NCBI GenBank assembly: GCA_025345505.1
Contig: JANVCC010009967.1
Location: 1,904,248 to 1,968,247, forward strand
Length of the DNA: 64,000 nucleotides
Source of the DNA: Todiramphus chloris collaris
Lineage: Eukaryota > Chordata > Aves > Coraciiformes > Alcedinidae
Direction of reading: 5' to 3'
The notes beneath the pieces are model-generated. The model saw nothing but the letters and a program-made list of their open reading frames with translations. It was not told the origin of the DNA and made no database searches. A program made the translations under genes and the position numbers. Below are positions 1-12,600 of this stretch, piece after piece; positions within the stretch are counted from its first letter, which is position 1, and each line of letters opens with the position of its first letter.

Positions 1-551
1 TCTTCAGCTGTTTTCAGAGACCAGTATTTGCTCATAAAGAAAATAAGTGCAGCTGTTCACTGGCAAAATCTTGATGCACAACTCAGTATCTTTTTAAGTG
101 CTCATAAAACTAGAGAGTCAAGTTGTTGTTGGAAGAATCATGGAAGGTGATGTGAGCAGGAGTCATCAGAGATGTGGTTAATTGAGAAATAACATCTCCA
201 GTTTGTTATGATAGAACTCTGGAGTGGCAGGTGGTAAATAAAAGTAATAATATGAAAACATAGCCTTCTGTGGTAAATTCTATTTTGTTATATGATTGTA
301 TTGTCTGTGTGACCTTTAACTGTGGTTCAAACACATTACAACATGTTGAAATCATTTCTGTCCCAGCTAACATTGTAAGTATAGAATGGACCTAGAGGAG
401 TTGTTAATCACTTCCCTGTAGCACCTCTGTGCTTGTTGTGTAGGTTTTTTTGAGAGTTTTTTTTTGGGGGGAAAGATGGTGAAACTAGGAGATACTTTTA
501 ATACTATATTGTTACCTTTTGTGTACTTTATTGGATGTTTGCTTTTTTCAG
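1..551 (+). other. UBAP2 intron, 3' part only (upstream of exon 1)
   Basis: AT-rich intron sequence ending in a T-rich tract and TTTTTTCAG at 543-551. Nothing resembling the expected N-terminal coding exon is visible, so that exon lies upstream of the window. Confidence 0.8.
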
Positions 552-629
552 GCAACAGCAGAACAGATTCGCCTTGCGCAGATGATCTACGATAAGAACG
601 ACGCAGATTTTGAAGATAAAGTGAAACAA
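552..629 (+). CDS. UBAP2: UBAP2 exon 1 of window: first half of UBA domain
   Basis: 26 codons, phase 0 to phase 0, residues [20 protein letters not shown] and on to KVKQ. The acceptor is TTTTTTCAG and the donor GTATGT. It encodes the helix before the UBA and the start of the three-helix UBA fold, which binds ubiquitin in this family. Confidence 0.96.
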
Positions 630-3600
630 GTATGTTTCTTATGGTACAGAGTTTTTATGCCCTACAATAAGGTGTTCCAAAGCTGGCCTACATTTTGGAG
701 CTAGAGCATCTGTTTCTCATTTAGATGAAACCCTTTTCAGAAGGACATGAATTTAACTAGAAAAAGGTGCTCTTATTGCACTGTAAAGTCTGTTTACAAT
801 AAATTGTCTGGTAATATAGCTCTGGCTGTATAGTTACATCGATGTCTTTGCTTTTGTAGACAAGCCTTTAAGCCAAAACTCATCTGTGCTAATATCTCTT
901 CCAGACTGTATCTGTCTAATATGATCCTGATACTTACTGATTGTCAGAATAAAGAGTGCATTCAGCTTGTCCCGCATGTATGTGCACATGGGAAAAATGT
1001 CACCTGTGTAAACTGAATTTGCCAGTGTCTTGGCTGTTTTTCAGGAAAAGTAAAGATCTAATAATAATTTAAAGGTGGATTGAAGTGTTATTTAAAAAAT
1101 AAATAAATAATCTGACCTCTCAGATCTGTGTGTGAATTAAAATGATAGAATTACACTGTGAAAATGAAATCTCACACCATTTCCTCTACCGTGCTGAGTT
1201 TTGGGTGTAGAAGCTCAATGTTCCATTACCCAGTTATAGCTAAAATCATTAATTCACGCAGTAATGAGAATCCAGGTCACTGTTCTGCTATGGATATCAG
1301 TGATCTTGTCTTAGTGAACACATCAGAACTCATGAAGAACATAGGCGTACACCCAGAAGGAGTGAAGAATTAGTGTGAATATATTAATGCAGCAGAGGAG
1401 CTGACTTCTTCCTTTTCCTTTGTAAAACCTCCTCTGAAGCATCATGGAGTGCCTTTTGTTGTTCATGTTATAAACTTGTTCTGTTGCTGTGCTGGAAGTG
1501 AAGTCTTCTAATTCCTATAGTCTAAGGACCCTCATCACCAGCTCTGCTGGTGGGAAGGCTAAGAGTTGTGCTCCATAGGACATCTCCAGTATCTTACATT
1601 GTGCATATATATTTCTAGCTGATGTTTTGGGGTTTTTTTTCCTTTGGGTGAAGTTGCTGGATATCTCATGTCAGACTGTGATTATCTCCATCCCACATTC
1701 CTCAGGATGTGCACAGGAGGTCCATGGAGCATTGTTCAGTGTTAGGTTTCCTTAAGCAGACAGTGCTTATGCCTTTTGTGTGGCCTTGTTCGCTGAAATG
1801 GATCAAGGGAGCTGATTTGGCTGAAAAATAACCTCTTTTCTTAGTCTGGATGTTTTTCCAAATGGATCTGTTCTCTGCCATGGCTTACCCTATGTCTGTT
1901 TTCTCACAGTGGTATGAGGAGGGGGGTGTTTGATGGGGAGGGAGAGAGGACAATACTGAAGCTCGTCTTTTACATCTTTACTCTCATATCCTGCTGTCTC
2001 TGGGGTGACACCATTTGCTGCAAGCATAAAGGAAAAAAAAAAAGGTGTGAAAGAGAGTGTTTTCTTGATTACCATTTAATTTTGTTTTATCCTGTCTCTT
2101 CTTGAATTCCAAGCAGATCTGTAAAATAAGGTACCTTTACATAGGCTTTTAGTTTGCTCTGACACAGTACCTATGCACTTTGTTGGAATCTGTGGTGGTA
2201 TTAACTCTTACTTTCTTATAATGATAATTTAGATATTTTAACATGTCTGACTTTTGCTGCCAGCTTATAGAAGTGACGGGGAAAAACCAGGATGAGTGCA
2301 TAGTGGCACTACATGATTGTAATGGGGACGTGAACAGAGCAATCAACATACTGCTGGAAGGAAGTTCAGACACGGTAAGGTTTTACTTTCATACTAAACC
2401 ACTCTTTCTTTTTGCTATGCCTTTCTACTTCTAAAAAGTGATTGGAAAAGTCCTGTTTTGGAAGCATATAGTTTCTGTGTCTCCATTCAAATTGTTTTGA
2501 AGGAAATGGAGACTGGGGCATCTGCTCTACTGCACACATACCATGGAGTAGTCTGAACCTTTAAAAGGTTGTGGGTGCTCAGCTGGTCTCTTACAGAGTC
2601 CTCTGGTTTTCATTCAAACGCAGAAATTTTAACTCTGCAGAATAACACAGTTCAGGGGCCTGTTATTTGCTGCAATGTTTGCAGTGAACTCCAGCACCCC
2701 CACACCCCTGAGATGAAGTTTTTGCCAGTAATGGCAATCTTTTTAAACCTAAAGGGCAAGCAGATATTTTAAGTCTTGCAGCTTCTGTAGGTGTGCACTG
2801 TGACAGTATTGAAGTTGGCGGAGGTTTCCACATTGGAAAGTGGCACTGACAACTAATAGCAGAAGAGGATACAGGAAGTAGTTGCTCCTTTCACTGTGTT
2901 GCTCATTTGCGTGATTTCATTGAAAAACAGAAAGAGGAAACTAAACTATATATATATATATATATATAAAAAAAAACAAATACTGTTGCTTGGAATGTTA
3001 CACACCACATTTTTTTTTTTTTTTCCTTCCAAGAGATACCAGGAAAATATGTCTTGCTGTGGCTGAAGTATTTGCTGGAGGGACTTCTTACAGTTTATCC
3101 AAGGCAGTAAAATAGATTCCACCTTATCTAAGTTGTGAAAGAAACCTAGACTTCCTTTCTGAATCCTGAACATTCAGTATTTCCTGTGATTTGTCAGGAT
3201 GTGTATTCTGGCTTATTGTTAATGAGGAAATTCACCCCTTGCACACCCTAAATCTGAGACACATGCCATTCTGACTGAGGGGACTTTCTTTTCTATCCCT
3301 TCTTCATTTGTCAGAGTTGAGGGTATCTAAAACACAGAAGCATGTAATCCTGAGAGCGCTCACAAGTTGGGAGTAGAAAGAGCATCTTGTCTTGATTAAA
3401 TCTGCCTTGGTGTTGTGCTGGTTTTCTGTCTTGTATTTCTCGTATTTGCCATTTTCTGGTTGATAGAGAATGTTAGCAAATTTTTGTAAGTGAACATGAC
3501 AAGAAACTTTCTGAACTCATTTATCAATTGGAATGAACATATCCAGATACTCTGCTCTTTGACAAGTTCCTCTGAACCCACTGCTTTCTGTAGACAAAAT

Positions 3601-6600
3601 GCAACATAGAAACAAATACAGAGAACATAAAGAGCTCAAGGAGGGAGTATTATTAATAGAAGGGTGTGAAGAAATTTATTCTTCTTTGTTGAAATTTGTG
3701 GGCCTCCGACTGGAAGGGTTTTTGTTTTAAGGCTATTGTATTCTAGGACAGTTTAATTGTGTGTTTGATGTGAAGTTGGAAGCAGAGGTACTACTAGTTC
3801 TGAATGCAGTTTCCCAAGTGTCTTTTTCTAGTTTCACTCTACTTTGATGCGTGAGAAGTTGCGTTTTTTTACCTCATTTGGAAGAGTTTGTGTCTATCCA
3901 GTTTGAGGAATTAGAAGAGCAGGGAGTGATAGCTGAACTATNNNNNNNNNNNNNNNNNNNNNNNNNNNNNNNNNNNNNNNNNNNNNNNNNNNNNNNNNNN
4001 NNNNNNNNNNNNNNNNNNNNNNNNNNNNNNNNNNNNNNNNNTCCCTAAGCTGCCATTGTTTATAACTTTTGTGTGGCCTTGTTTGCTGGAATGGATGTAG
4101 CTTTTAAATACAGTCTTTAAATGCAGTCTTTATAAAAGACTTTTGATTTGCAACAGTTGTGACAGTCTGACTTTGCATAGATAGAGACTTGTGAATTAAA
4201 GTAGTGAAAGAGATGTTTCTTTGCCCGTGACTTCAGTTCATTTAACTTTTTACAGCTGTAAAATCCATTTTATTCCTGTCTCTCTTCTACTTCCTAAACC
4301 TTTGAAGATAGGGCAAAGGGGACCTTTCAGATTATTATTTATTTTCTGTCTGAGATCATGTTATCAAGAAGGCCTCTGTTATGTATTTTCTAAGGTCAGG
4401 CCCACAACTGTCATTTGGGTTGCCCCAGGCACTGTTAGCTGAAACTAATCCGTCCCTTACAAAAACAGACAGCTATGGCAGTCTGTGATGGCTTCCCTTG
4501 AAGACCATTCTGTGTCTTCAAGGACATACCTAACTTCTCAAGGCTTTCCTCAAGATAATATTGTGAAAAAGCATGGATCTGATACTTTCATAGTCATCCT
4601 TTTACTGATCCTTCCTAAGTTGTGTAAAACCTCACTAAGAAGAGGCTGCTTCCTCTTAAGCTTTGCAGGGTTATCCAGTTCTTGGTATTTCTTAAAGCAG
4701 TCAAAGATCTTTTGGCACCATGCCTATCAGTGAAATCATAGTGTGTTCTGAACTATGTAGACTTGTTTTTTTCAGTTGTCAGAGCAGTTATTTTTCCTCC
4801 TGTGAAGTGTCTCTAAAGCTCTAGGAACGTTGTAGTGTGTAGTGCATACAGCAGGTGAAGCCATGTGGTAGTTACTGGAGGAAACAGTTTTCCGTTGCAC
4901 AAATAGCGTGATGTTGCTCAAATGTGTGGTTTTGTACTTCTCATCTGCACTGCCTGTGTTTCACCTGTGTTGCTTCACGGCAGTGTAGCCCTCTGTACGG
5001 GGGACAGAACTGAAAGGTAATTTCAGCCTTCTTCATCACTTACACCGTGACAAAAAATGAGAGAGTAACCATTCTTTTAGCGCTTACTGTCTCAGAGGAG
5101 ACCTCCAACATTGAGTTTATGCTTGTGAACTGGTTTGTTACCTGCTTTCTCAACAGCACTAGTTTTCTCAGCTGTAGGCAGCTTGGACTAGCTGGTTATT
5201 GCCTGCCTCGTGAAGGCGTTTGAGTTGCTGCTGTCTGAATTGAAGGGAGACAGGACAGGTCCCGAAAAGACTAATTGCCAGCCTTTTTTGTTTGATGCAC
5301 ATGCCTGTCAGAGGTTAGTGCTTTACAGCTGATGGCACCTTATTTGCATATGCAGATTTCTTGCTTAAATACTGTAAGCTCCTAAAAGTGGGAACATGCA
5401 TAAAAAGCATCTGCCATCTTAATGGTTTGCAAATAATGCCTTTCTTCTTTGCTTTACAACTGTAGCTTGACAGACTAACCATGCAGTTGCATAACATATG
5501 AAGTGCAGTGCTATTCTTAGCAAGTGTTTTAGTCATTTTATTTTCAACTCCTACAGATAAGAGCCAGTATGATCCCTGAGTTTATTACTAAAGCTGAAGC
5601 CTGATGTTTGCACCTTGGTCCCTTGTCTTGTTCAGACATAGTTTTTCAGTATTTTGGTGTGTGTGATTATCTGTAGCTGTTAAGAGTGGATGGTCTGGCT
5701 TATCCTGGCACTAATTTTCCCAATCTGTTGTTCTGCCATTCTGTCTGAATTCCAGTATGGCTGGATAATGGCTTGTTTTGTTTTGGGTTTTTTTCCGTTT
5801 GTTTGGGGTTTGTTTTTGGTGTGTTTTTTTTTGTTTTCAATTAAGTTTGTTTTGTTTTGTTGTTGTTGTGTTTTTTTTCTCTTCCCCCTTAGGCCACATA
5901 CTTACTCTTATCAGTCTCCTGTTCAATGACACACATAAGCATTTTTTCATTTCCTTGGAAGAAAAAGATAGCTCTGTGCCTTCTCCTTTGCTAGATTTGT
6001 GGAGATAGTTGAGAGGGAAACTTGCTTTGCTTTGCAAATTTTCTGTGTTGTGGTTGTACCTAGGCTTCCTTGAACTAGTAAAAATCTGCTATAGCCAGAG
6101 GTCTTTGGGTTTCTCACATTTCTCAAGACAGTCCAACTTCTGAAACTTGTTTCTTTATTTCTTCTCAAAACTCCAGCCTGTGTTCTGTTTGTACCAGTGT
6201 AGTTTGCAAGGTACTACATATGTGACATTATGCAAATCCCTGTTTTTTTAGGATGAACTGGAGGGGTGGGGTGGAAGGATGCATTAAGACCTGTCTCTTC
6301 CTTTTTGACTTTTGTATCCAATTCTATTCTACCCAAATAGACTTCTTGGGAGACTGTAGGGGGAAAGAAGAAAAGCCTTGGAAAGGAAGGTTCAGAAAAC
6401 AAAGAGATCAGAGAAAAACGTGGGGACAGAGAAGTGAGTCGTGGACGGGGAAGTTCCAGCAGACGGGGAAGAGGAGGCAGCCGTGGCCGAGAGTGTACGT
6501 ACAGGGGTTCATTTTGAAAGATTCAGACACTTCCCTTGCAGCTGAAACTGGCTGAGTTAAAAGTGTATGTTTAATGGCGTGAAGTCTGTCCGAGCTATAG

Positions 6601-9600
6601 CTCAGTGCTGAAGGGATCATGACTTGTTTGTGTGACAGGTATGCTTAATCTGTTTACCTAACTTGTTTTTGAGATGGCTTGTGTTTGTTCAGACACTAAA
6701 TGTAATTTAAATTTTGATACTTTTTGGATTAGTTGATCTTGTACAAGTTTCTGTTGACTATGCAAGTTTTGGAATTGACTCTTTGTAAAACTGCTTGAGA
6801 GCGTGTATGTGGCTGCACAGCTGATAAACTTTTTTGTTTCTTTTAATGAAAAAGTTACCCATCTTTGACTCCATCTCTTTTTATCAATGGGAGAACCTGA
6901 AGATGTTCTCATCTTCTCATAAGGGGAATGAATAGACTGGGATCATTGTTAATCTCTAGCATGTATTACTCACATAAGCCAACGGAAGGTGAGTTTCTGC
7001 AACAGAGAAAATTCTTTGTGAGTTGAAACATTTAGGTGCAATAATACAGTTGTATAAAGGCAAACTGATGTTTCCAAGTTAGGTAGAATCATGTTAGATC
7101 ACCATTGGAGACACATTGCTTTTTTTCTCTTAAGTTTTATGAGCAGTATCAAAGCTGTATACGTTGCCTGTTGTGCCATACACAACACTGATAGATGAGC
7201 AGAGAAACCAAAATGAAAACAGCATGTTTAGCTTTTCACTTAAAAGGAAGAAAAATATTTACAGCATTAGTGAACTCTTCTAATTCATTATTGGAATGTA
7301 TTCAAATATTGTGCCAGTGAAGACATGCAGCTTTGTACAATACAACAGCATCAAGATAGGAAAAAATGCTAATAAAACAGCTATGCTTAGAACATATTGA
7401 AGTCGGATTCATCAAAATGAAAGTAAGGGCAAAAAGTTTTGCCGGAGTAATATGATGCTCATGTCTTTTTGTAAACTGGAGTTAAAGGTTTTTCAGATGG
7501 TTGCTGAATCTTAATATTCTCTTCCCAGCTTTATGTCCAAGCAATAATGATTATATTGCTGCCATTAATAGAGCCTGTGCAGTACAGAATCACAGCAGTG
7601 TTTTAAGTGGCTAGTCATTTTTAAATTTTTTCTTCAAGGAACCAGTCATCTTTCAGCGTGCCTCCTCAGGGGTATTCCACAAGATATTTGAATTGCAGTG
7701 CTTTTAAAATGCTTCACTTTCACCCAGTCGTCATCCCTCTGAGTTAAATGCAGACTAGAGTTATGTAGGTTTCCCTGTTGTATGGGCACACAGGAGGACA
7801 GATGTGTTCTTGATTATCCCTTATTCTTTGACTGTTGTCACCCAGCACATTATCACAGAAGCATAGTATGAGGCAGCTGTGCCCTCTACTTTGTTAAAGA
7901 GCTGAGGCCATAATTAATTTGATAGTGAAGGATTCAAAACATTGCACTTTTTTTTCCCCGCAAAAAACCCCCAGAAGTATGTCTGTTGAGACATTTTCTT
8001 ATTAGATATTTTGCTTCCTAATTTTCTAGTGCAATTAAACATAACTTGCTTGTACCTGGGCCCCCAAAGAAGAGGCGTGACTGTTATCTTTGATGAGCCC
8101 ACTTCAAAATCTTGCCTTTTCTTTGGGGGTTTAGGTTAAGCAGGTGGCTATATTGTCTCGTGTATGAGTCTATAAAGCTTCTCTTAAGCTGTCCTCTCTC
8201 CACAGTTAGATCTGAAGAGAATGGAGTGGACAACAATCAAGGAGACAGGCCTTCTGATCGTGGGAAACGTGGTCGTGGGAGAGGTGAGATGGTGACATTG
8301 GCATGGGACTGGCACTGTTTTCATGTCCTGAAATGGAACACTCCAATTTCTTTCTTTAAACACTTCTTTGTAAGCATTTGTTTGCTATCCTTTGATTCCA
8401 TAAGCACTTCAGACACCTTTAACTTAGGTACATCTCCCTCCTTTATACCTTGTCATGTCTTGATCTTAGAACAACTTGAAAGAACTGACACGAATCACCT
8501 TTATGGTAATTTCCTGTGTAGCAGGCTGGTGTGCTCTAGCTATGGAGAGCTGCTTTCTCAGATAGACTCATGTCAGCCTCCTGGGATTGGGAGTGCTTTG
8601 GGTGCATCAGGATGTACCTTGGCAGCAGGAGAATACAAGATTCTAACTGTAAGGCTCTTGGGGAGGGATTTGATGTGTACTTGTGATGTTTCTGTGGGGT
8701 GGATCCTGTTGTCAGGCTTGCTTTTTGTTTTCAGTAGCCAGAGAAAGTACAAGCCACCTTTGAGACTCTTTGGTAAGAGAAGGAATTTGGCTTGGAAGTG
8801 CCGATGAGGGGAACTGTGGAAAAAATTATGCTGTGGAGTCTTGGGTACAACTCTTATCCTATACTCTAGCAGACATAGGAAGGATGTTGATAATGGTTTT
8901 GATGTGTAATCAAGGAATGTGCTGGTTTGGATTTCCATAGATTGGAGCGTAAAGAGGCATGTTTTTTCTTAGAGCAGGAGTAATGAAAATGAGTAACCTA
9001 GGTACAGTGCACATTATGTGGGAAAGTGGATATTAAATGGGTTAAATTGATCAAGTGCACAGAAGAGCTAACGAAAGCTTCTCTTTGGAATATCCATTAA
9101 TGAAGCATTCAAAGAGGGGCACATCCAACCTCATTGTGTGCAGACCCGCATCTTGAAGGAGCGAAAAGATGCAAAAACATGTAGCTTCCAGGGGGTTGCA
9201 GAAATGGCTCTGTTATGCTTGTGAATCAGCAAATAGCAAATGGTGTGTGCAGAGAGGTGGCTTTGCAGGGGTGGGTGTGGTATAGTTTACAGCTACAGGT
9301 TTTGGGATGTTAGCACTGTTAATAAATGGAATGTAAGTAAGTATTTCTTGTATAAAATAATCCTTTTTATTCAAATCATACCTATAAAGGTAGGATTTTT
9401 TTTAAATCGAGTGAAACTTAGAGCTTATTTTCAGATGCATTCTGTTTTTGCTTTGCAACCTTACGAGAAATACACTGCTTTTGTTGTCAACACTAGCTTT
9501 CGAGCTGAGTATTGTATGTCTCAAGTTAAAGCACTTAATCATCAGATCAAACTGACATATCTGACTGATGAAACAGGAACAATTTCAACCAACTTCTATT

Positions 9601-12600
9601 CACTGGCTTAGTGTACCTAGTATTAGTGCATCTCTCAAGCAAATGTTTTAGACTGCATTCATGTGAGCAGAGTATCTTAATGAAGTGTTCTCAGCTGTCT
9701 GTGATGAACCTGTTGAATGACTTCAGGTTCATTATGTTACAAGTGTGTGTATTCGGTGGCAGGAAATACCTCATTTAGTTTTATAATGCAAGCCCTTGAA
9801 ATCTGCAGGGAGTTGTATAAAGCTCTGTAATTCACTTCTCAGTATTTCAGGGATGCATGACCTTCTTTCTTTGGATGTTAGTAGAAATAATAGGAAAAGA
9901 AGCTTCCTACCATTTCATTCAGTAGTCTTTCTTTCTGGTTACACAGAATAGACAGACATGGGATAAAGTAGTTTAGCTGAAGGTAAATAAGTTGCTGGTA
10001 ATTGCTACAGAACCTTTTTTAGGAAGTGTTTCATGCCTAGTGTGTCTGTGTAGGGATCTAGGCATTGGATGCAAAATTAGGAGTCACCAAATATCTGAGC
10101 AATACACTGTCTCTCTTTTAAGCCACCTTCTCAGTTATTGTCTGCTTTCTAGTAGATTTGCTTGGCCAGTGTACTACTGCTTCACCATTGAGCAACCTGA
10201 TCTTGAGAAATAACATTCACTGAAAACAGAAAAAAAGGGATTGACTTTGGGGTGATTATGTGCTATTTACTGAAGGGGAGAAACCCTGATAATGAGTTTT
10301 TTCAGCCTTGGTGTTGTCTAAACTGGCTTTTTGTGCAGCAGAGCAACTCTTAATGACTGTGTGACGTTCCTTGCAGCTTTACAGGGTAGCAGTTGTACAG
10401 TGTACAAGCAGCACAGGTCACATATGCAGGAGATGGGGGATTTGAAGTAGATAGGTGGCACTGACTGATCAACAGAAAGCAAAAATGCATCGCAGAATGT
10501 GTTTCAGGACACATCCCAGCTGCAATTGCTCTAGCCTTAATTTTTGCTTGCTAAGCTGAGAATGTAAACTTCGACTTGGAGAGGAGTCAAGAAATGTCTT
10601 TTTTTGTAAGATGGCCTTCCCATCTACCTTTTCAGAACTGAATTTGTTGAATGAGCTGAATTTAGGTGTAAAAAGTACTATAATGGTGATAATAGTAATT
10701 GCATCAAAGTGATTATATGTGTGTGTCAATATTGGAAGGATTTGCAACTGTCTGGAATGGAATCTCTTGAAGGAATTGTGGAGGAAGATGATAATGTCTT
10801 TAGGATTGTCCTCTCTAGAAAGGTTTCCTCATTTGTGTTTTAATCATCTGCAGTATTACACACAAATTAACAAACTTTACAGGCACAATTTATTTTTTTA
10901 TGCTGCTGTTTTTTTGCTGTTATTGCACATTTGGTTTTAAAGTACAGGTCTGGTTCTCCCACTGTCCTCCAGCCCATGTTGAAAAGGATGTGGCAGAGGT
11001 AGAAAAGGCATGTGAAGGCACCGGGGAGACTGTGCTTGTGTGTTGTGAGGGCCAAGCAGACTAGGACTTTTGTGCCTGCTAAAGAGGTGACTGAATGGGG
11101 GAATGGTAGACATCTGTAAAATTTCTGTGGAGAAGGTTCTGTGGGGAAATCAAGTGGTCATTTCAAGCAAGTATGCAAACTGGGGCTTATTAAATGAAAT
11201 CAAATGGTTCAAATGAAGTTATGAAAGTGGTGCCTCATACCTGTATTTAGCCTGGGGAATTTCCTTTCAGTGATGTATTGTGGGTGCGGAAAAGTCACAC
11301 ACAGAGAGATCTGACAATTTCATCCTAAAAAAAGAATCATGGCAAGAGAAGGAAAAACCACTGAGGGTTTTGATGTATGCAGATTATCTTCGGCTAAGGA
11401 AGTCTGAGCCAGAAACGGTTGAAGACCAGGAACATGCCCAGAGAAACTGCGCTGTGTTTTCAGTTTGTGTACTCTTCCATACATATCCAATTGACTGTAG
11501 CTGATAATGAGATACCAGGTAGATAAACTTTTGGACTTGATTCATCATAGAGATTGTGACAGATTTTTGTGTAGTGATTCTGGTTTGCAGAATGGAAATA
11601 GCTTTGTTGCTTTTACTTCTGTTCCTCTTCATTCTTCCAGAGCAATGTATCATGCCATAAATGTAGATACTGACAGAGATGGGATTTTTGTCCTAGCAAA
11701 GCAGAAATAAATATGAAAGGGGAAAAAAAAAAATTAAAAATTTGGACGTAAGCAGCATGACAGGGAGCCTTTACAACTCCTGGGTTTTTCATCCATCTAT
11801 ATAAGAAGGCAAAGCAGCTTTTTTGCAAATATCTGACTATAGTCTGGCTTGCATTCTTGATATCTTTTGTGTTTTTTTTTTTTTTAAACCTGAATATAGA
11901 GCAGATCTTCTGGGGGTCATCGTCTGGTCTGTTCAGTTTTGCTGTAGTTAGTTCTGCTTTGGGTAATAATCTGTCACAGAGATTTTTGATTTTATTTTCT
12001 TTTTTTTTTTTTCTTAACCAGAACTTAGCTTTAACATGTTATGTATCTTCTTTCAAACATAATTTTAGAGATGAAAGTTTCCTGCACATGCTTCTAAAAG
12101 CGGTTACTAGACCATACGCAGTGTTTAAACTGATACAATGCTTCTAGCTTTATGATGACTAATAAGACAAAACGGAATTTGAATTATTAAATACAACTTC
12201 AGTGTTTGTTTTGGTAGTATGGAATACCTATAATACAGACTTTGTATATATAGCCACCTTATGTCTTCGTAAGGCTTAAGCCTCTGTCACGTTGACATTT
12301 GCTGGAAGGCTGGCTGGCTCTGCATTTCCAGAGCAGACTGGGGCTCTTCAGTTACTGTGTAGTTGGAGATAAGCGCAAATCTAGGGCGTTGCCTGCCCTT
12401 CCAGTCTGCATTTCCTTTTCCTTTCAGCTGTTCTTAGGCCTCTTTCTTAACCTTGAAGTGTCTTCATCTAATCTAAACCTGTCAGTGTGAAAATCTGAGT
12501 TTTGAAATGAAGCACCTGTGTTGCAGTGGAAGGATTTAGGTCTGCCAGCTCAGCAGACTGCATTTTCCACAGAACTGGCTATGTAAGGTAGTGGGCAAGG

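Larger units (their letters stand above)
2375..6340 (+). other. UBAP2 intron 2 with 100-N assembly gap
   Basis: 3966 bp. It contains a TA microsatellite, poly-T runs, the assembly gap, the second 55-bp repeat copy and a long GT-rich low-complexity stretch (about 5773-5880). I saw no coding signal. Confidence 0.85.

Noticed and set aside
552-629. Identity as UBAP2L instead of UBAP2
   Set aside because: The UBA is shared by both, but later exons ([42 protein letters not shown]) match UBAP2 better than UBAP2L.
5690-6008. Phe/Val/Cys-rich ORFs resembling membrane proteins
   Set aside because: They come from a T/GT-rich low-complexity intron stretch and overlap in two frames.
8112-8807. 231-codon + strand ORF as a separate gene
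   Set aside because: Only the part matching exon 4 is coding. The rest is intron that happens to stay open past the GTGAGA donor.
9698-9732. Small hairpin in intron 4 (8-bp stem ATGAACCT/AGGTTCAT)
   Set aside because: An 8-bp stem is expected by chance many times in 64 kb.
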